Assembly (NCBI GenBank): GCA_004802725.1
Contig: SGPM01000557.1
Coordinates: 1 to 11,952 of the forward strand
Origin: Antrodiella citrinella
Lineage: Eukaryota > Basidiomycota > Agaricomycetes > Polyporales > Steccherinaceae
Direction of reading: 5' to 3'
DNA length: 11,952 bases
Shown here: positions 8,573 through 11,952 of the stretch, in pieces
Position numbering within the stretch: the first letter of the stretch is position 1
How the letters are laid out: every line of letters begins with the position of its first letter
Translations under genes and position numbers: made by a program
Notes under the pieces: generated by a model
The model's database searches: none
What the model was told of the DNA's origin: nothing
The model's input: only the letters and a program-made list of their open reading frames with translations

Positions 8573-10470
8573 CAATGTTTGACCCACGCTCTCAACCTTC
8601 ACAAGAGCCTCTCGCATTCTCTCCTATCCTCACCACCTTCATGTCCGTTCAGTACCCAGTGGCATACGAGCAAGTGCAGTGCATCCCGAAACGCTCTGAG
8701 CAACATCGCTGCAAAAACGGCAAGATAAGGTCAGGGAAGCTGGCGCCGAGAAGCAATAATCAATGCAGAAGAAGGTACATCTTGTCCGCATCCAAATCAT
8801 TAATCCATGCAACATGACCTATCGCAGGGCGAATGCACGGCCTCACCGGAGCCCAGTGGGTCTACAAAGTGGCTTGTTACAAGTAAGATCGTCGCTCATG
8901 TCACCAACCCACCTTCTCCTCCTCCTGAGCAAGCAGAATCATGCGGACATAGCCCCTTCTCCACCACAACATCCTATGGTCGGCAAGCATGGAGCATTGT
9001 ATAACTACCATGTCATGCAGTAAGTTCTGATCGTCGAGACCAGGGGGAATCAGCTAACATTGCTTAAATTTGTTGATCGCGGTATGAATGCTCGGTTCAT
9101 GGATGTTGGCGTCGGTCACACTGGCAACTTGTACAAGAATCCAAGAAAGATGGAACCAGCAGCGACGAATAGGAAATCGAGGAGGCTATCACGTCATACC
9201 ATGGATGACAACTATGATATATAGCTTGCTGCCATCGCCAAGATTGTGACTCGTGAGTTTGCAACACGTCCTGTTCCCATGACCCTGTTAATTTTCTTTT
9301 GTGCAAGCTGCCGTGGGAACATCAACTTCGTCACCAGCGTAGTATATACGTGTCACAATCCCCCAAACCCACTCTGAAGGCTCCTTCTACCCTTCTGGTC
9401 CCTGCTCCAATTGCTACTCGTTGCCGAGCCCATGACGACGATGCTGACGGCACGCCCAGGTAAAACCGCGACGGTGAACGATTCGTGAACATGCTGTTCA
9501 TACCGAGATGTCAAACGCCTTTCAACAGCGAGATTATAGACACTCTCGTCAGCAAAGGCAGCATCTTCGCCATCGTAGGGGATCTGTTCTGACCATCGTG
9601 CCGACTCTACTCATCGCGGTGCCCTTCAAACAGTGTTAGTATACGGCCTGCTTCTAATGCGTTGTACTCGTTGACAGCGACATCCCCCGTTTTGAACGCT
9701 CAAGATCATTTGGGTCTCCGTCATTCAACCTTATTGATATTGCCATGGCACACGCAGGCGGCGAAGGTGGTAACCGATTCATCGCTGGAAGTGTATGTAC
9801 CATTTCCTCTCTGATCTGTTAACCGTGATTGACATTCAGAACAGCTTGTCATAGAATCGCATTGCCTACATTATCATGCGAGATGTTATGCTACAGCTGG
9901 TCAGAACCGTGCTCAGTCGTCAAATTTGATTCTACCTCAACAAGATTGCTTATTCCTCAAATCTAGTGTACAGGAGTCTTTTTGCAAGGGCCAGGGCAAG
10001 TGTTTTGCGGGACCTTATGACTCTCACTGCCATTTGTGGCCAGAAGACCGACACGGCGCGGAAACCTCCATGGAAGTCTTTCTCCGGAACCATCTTCTTG
10101 TGAAGGTGCACGGGCCGCTATCATTGAACATGAGATCTATCCGAACTGATTCTTGCCGATTCCTAGGGTTGTAGCTATCGTGGTGGCCGACACAAAGGCA
10201 TCTCAGAGGGAACAATTGGGTCTAATCCAACCCTCTGGTTCTACACCATCCGGTTGTACTTTTGATATCAACCAAGGAATCTGCAAGATGACGTTGGTCT
10301 ACTTTCAAGGGGATTGCAAAAGAGATAGGTGTATTCATTGCTATCCATCGCCCCAGTGGGCGCATTGTCTTCGATGCACATGGTCTCGGGGAGGTACATG
10401 TATTCATGCAGTTCTTGGCCATAGAGATCCGTCTGCAAGACATTTCAAGAGGCAGCCAATAACTATGTAA
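8573..10470 (+). pseudogene. Coding-like patches with splice signals; decayed or unresolved gene
   Basis: No continuous gene could be built and no family is recognised. Several plus-strand patches nevertheless show good introns with open frames on both sides: 8775-8827 (GTACAT, ATGAC branch, TCGCAG) leading to RMHGLTGAQWVYKVACYK; 9460-9528 (GTAAAA, CAACAG) joining AHDDDADGTP to SEIIDTLVSKGS; 9793-9854 (GTATGT, CATAG) joining AHAGGEGGNRFIAGS to NRIAYIIMRDVMLQ. A final open patch at about 10305-10447 reads IGVFIAIHRPSGRIVFDAHG. In-frame stops follow several of them, for example TAG near 9222, TGA near 9590 and TGA near 9927, and they do not connect in phase. Either a host gene has decayed, or small exons were missed. 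Two cysteine-containing open frames at 9926-10174 and 10153-10470 overlap these patches in other frames. Confidence 0.3.
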
Positions 10471-10935
10471 TGTATCACCGGCACGTAGCTCGAGCTACGC
10501 CGATTCGATTGAATAGCTCATCAGCCATCCAACATACCGTCGTCTGAAGGTTCTCGGACTGGAACGAATTGATGTTTTCGCTTGGACTTCACAGGATCTC
10601 GCACTGCAGGACCTTTGTCGTTTCCGTCTCCTCTAGCAACACATCTGCTCTTCCTAGTACCCATCTTGTATTCCTGAGCGCGCTCGTTTTCTACTCTGCT
10701 TCGTTTGTACGGTTTTTCTACACATTGTTTCTACCATTCAACACGCGTTTTCAACGGTATTTGGACTCGTTCAAATGTGTTTGTTAACCATTAGCCTCCT
10801 CTGTCTCGGATTTTCTCGCAGGCTGTCGAAGTCATTCTCGGGCGGCAATTATTCCTTTATTTCTTCCCCTTCCTTTTCTCTACTGCCCTCTCTCTCTTCA
10901 AAGCCTTCACTCCATCACTAGACTGTTCAATCAAG
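10471..10935 (+). promoter_or_regulatory. Promoter and 5' leader of the downstream gene
   Basis: No gene is supported. From about 10600 the plus strand becomes T/C-rich, most strongly at 10850-10910 (TTTATTTCTTCCCCTTCC and following CT runs), the usual look of fungal core promoters and leaders. The leader appears to end in a strong donor at 10936. An open frame at 10569-10787 is hydrophobic because of the pyrimidine bias and is not treated as a gene. Confidence 0.5.
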
Positions 10936-10989
10936 GTGAGTTCACAAAGTCATCCACGCGTCATTACCACACTGATTGATTTGTCTCAG
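10936..10989 (+). other. Intron in the 5' leader
   Basis: AAG|GTGAGT at 10936 and TTTGTCTCAG ending at 10989 enclose 54 nt, with CTGATTG about 15 nt before the acceptor as a branch site. The next exon carries the first ATG at 11002, only 12 nt after the junction. This explains why the open frame running back to 10936 should not be read as coding. Confidence 0.65.
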
Positions 10990-11001
10990 ACCTTGACCGT
11001 G

Positions 11002-11487
11002 ATGTTGACAGCATTTCGCCGAATTCGAAGATTTGTAAAGGCACTCTTTCGCAGAGGGGTTGCCACAGGTGAGTGTCTGTTATTTAGAGAAGTCATGAGT
11101 GCTCAGCATAGCGTTCTTTCACACACTTGCGAAGCCGGAAGCAACGGCGTGGGCAGAACCGGCGTAGTTGGTAGTGGCGGCGACAACGAGGACGGCGTGG
11201 GCGTGGGCGGGAACGACATCGGGGACGGCATGCACAACAGCGGGTGCAACAACGACAACGAGGATGTCGTGGGCAACATCGGGAGCAGCAATCGCAGAGA
11301 CAACAACAACAACAACGAGGACAGTTTGGGCGTGGACGGGGATCGTGAGGATAATGGTAGGGGCAGAACCGAGGGCGAGGCAATCGCGTTGGCGTTGTAT
11401 AGAACGGGGTACGCCCCCGAATTCATCAACGGGTTGCATGCAGTCGGCGCAAGGAAGGGGGTGGAGCTGGAAAGGTATGGTCGTTGA
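11002..11487 (+). CDS. Small hypothetical protein, basic N-terminal helix and Gly/Asn/Asp-rich repeat
   Basis: I do not recognise this protein. It starts MLTAFRRIRRFVKALFRR, a short strongly basic stretch whose Arg/Lys and hydrophobic residues would sort onto opposite faces of a helix. Unspliced it is 161 residues. An intron 11069-11134 (donor GTGAGT, acceptor GAAG, 66 nt) fits in frame and would give 139 residues with ATAGSNGVGR at the join; this version is preferred because the donor is strong, although an AAG acceptor is unusual. The middle (about 11140-11370) is low-complexity, with repeated NDNED, GVGVGGND and N-run elements. The C-terminal part is ordinary in composition (ALALYRTGYAPEFINGLHAV). 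No signal peptide, membrane segment or catalytic motif is seen. The 3' end may differ, because donors GTATGG at 11475 and GTATGT at 11516 could extend the gene into the 11560-11691 open stretch. Confidence 0.4.
   Translation: MLTAFRRIRRFVKALFRRGVATGECLLFREVMSAQHSVLSHTCEAGSNGVGRTGVVGSGGDNEDGVGVGGNDIGDGMHNSGCNNDNEDVVGNIGSSNRRDNNNNNEDSLGVDGDREDNGRGRTEGEAIALALYRTGYAPEFINGLHAVGARKGVELERYGR
11145..11365 (+). repeat. Degenerate G/A-rich coding minisatellite
   Basis: GACAACGAGGA recurs at 11182 and 11254, with a variant AACAACGAGGA at 11311, giving irregular spacings of 72 and 57 bp. GGCGTGGGCG-type blocks and a CAA run (11300-11316) lie between. Purines are concentrated on the plus strand. The reverse strand therefore shows long Val-rich, Pro/Arg-rich and Ser/Leu-rich open frames that are artefacts of the repeat. 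Confidence 0.6.
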
Positions 11488-11952
11488 ATTGGCATGCGAG
11501 GCTGTAGGGATAAAGGTATGTCGAGCGTCCTTCACCTGTTTAGCATCTCTAACGTCTCGCTGAAGACACATGTGCTTGAGTTGTTCGTCATGCTTGAATT
11601 TACCAATTCCCTTCCATTCCATCTGCATGCCCTTCACTTGAGTCGCTCATACGAAAATCTTCGTCGTCAACTCAACTTTCCTGGTCTGTAGACCTTTCTA
11701 CTCATCCTCATTCTCGTTCCGCTCGAGGAGACCCGAGGACGGAACGCTGATGAGCCCCAATTCTCGCTGGTACCCGCGCGCCGCTATTACGCACCGACTA
11801 GCACCTATCCGCCCCTACCTTGACACCTTCGGAGACTTCTCGTCCGCTACGTCTACTCGTATTCACGTCCGCACATCCCGACGAATGACCCGCGCATCAC
11901 CCGCGATGTCCGAAATCCTCGAACTCACGTCCGCGCATCGTCCGAAGCCACG
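11488..11952. other. Right flank, no firm gene
   Basis: A plus-strand frame is open at 11494-11691 and has a plausible splice pair (GTATGT at 11516, GAAG ending about 11567), so part of it may be a further exon of the preceding gene. From about 11750 the sequence is C-rich and CpG-rich. CACGTCCGCACATC at 11864 and CACGTCCGCGCATC at 11926 form a near-identical direct repeat 62 bp apart. A hairpin lies at 11715-11746. Confidence 0.4.
11715..11746. repeat. Hairpin with 11 paired bases
   Basis: CGTTCCG (11715-11721) pairs with CGGAACG (11740-11746), and inside it CTCG (11722-11725) pairs with CGAG (11734-11737), leaving a two-base bulge and an 8-base loop. It lies about 25 bp after the TAG at 11689-11691 that closes the open stretch to its left, so it could sit in a 3' untranslated region. 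Confidence 0.55.

Noticed and set aside
10153..10470. Cysteine- and histidine-rich open frame resembling a CCCH zinc finger (GDCKRDRCIHC)
   Set aside because: Cys/His spacing does not fit the C-x8-C-x5-C-x3-H pattern, and a different frame in the same place is at least as protein-like.
11093..11637. Three long minus-strand frames (Pro/Arg/Cys-rich, Ser/Leu/Pro-rich, Val-rich)
   Set aside because: Their composition is the direct reverse complement of the purine-rich repeat; no minus-strand splice or start context was seen.

Overview
The window looks like nuclear DNA of a basidiomycete fungus, most likely an Agaricomycete. Genes are broken by many short introns (about 47-72 nt) with GTRNGT-type donors, CTGAC/CTAAC-like branch sites and YAG acceptors. 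Promoters are pyrimidine-rich, and the one confidently recognised protein belongs to a transposase group expanded in mushroom-forming fungi. There is no sign of bacterial gene structure, CRISPR, rRNA or a convincing tRNA. All exon joins were worked out by eye from splice signals and reading-frame continuity, not from transcripts.

Layout. (1) 1-1112, plus strand: the 3' part of an unrecognised multi-exon gene cut by the window edge; four introns join in frame. (2) 1113-1972: no complete gene; coding-like minus-strand patches only. (3) 1973-2773, minus strand: a six-exon gene for a small coiled-coil protein of about 178 residues with an internal 54-bp duplication; all five introns are phase 0. 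(4) 2774-3594: a divergent intergenic region holding a 64-65 bp tandem repeat (3175-3402) and a TATA box (3488-3494). (5) 3595-7783, plus strand: the core of the window, an apparently intact eight-exon transposase of about 1254 residues of the basidiomycete Tnp2-like (CACTA/EnSpm-type) group. (6) 7784-8506: no gene, one inverted repeat. (7) 8507-10470: a pol III-like box arrangement, then scattered plus-strand coding-like patches with good splice signals and interrupting stops, best read as a decayed or unresolved gene. (8) 10471-10989: pyrimidine-rich promoter/5' leader with a leader intron. (9) 11002-11487, plus strand: a small predicted protein with a basic amphipathic N-terminus and a Gly/Asn/Asp-rich repetitive middle. 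(10) 11488-11952: GC-rich sequence with a strong hairpin and a short direct repeat.

How it fits together. The transposase has no visible frameshift or in-frame stop over 4.2 kb and carries its own TATA box, so the element may be recent or active. Its ends could not be located. The divergent coiled-coil gene directly upstream could be an unrelated host gene or an accessory gene of the element; the sequence alone does not decide. Within the transposase, a module of about 40-60 residues appears twice, each copy ending at a phase-0 intron at the same Trp^Arg position, which points to duplication of an exon unit.
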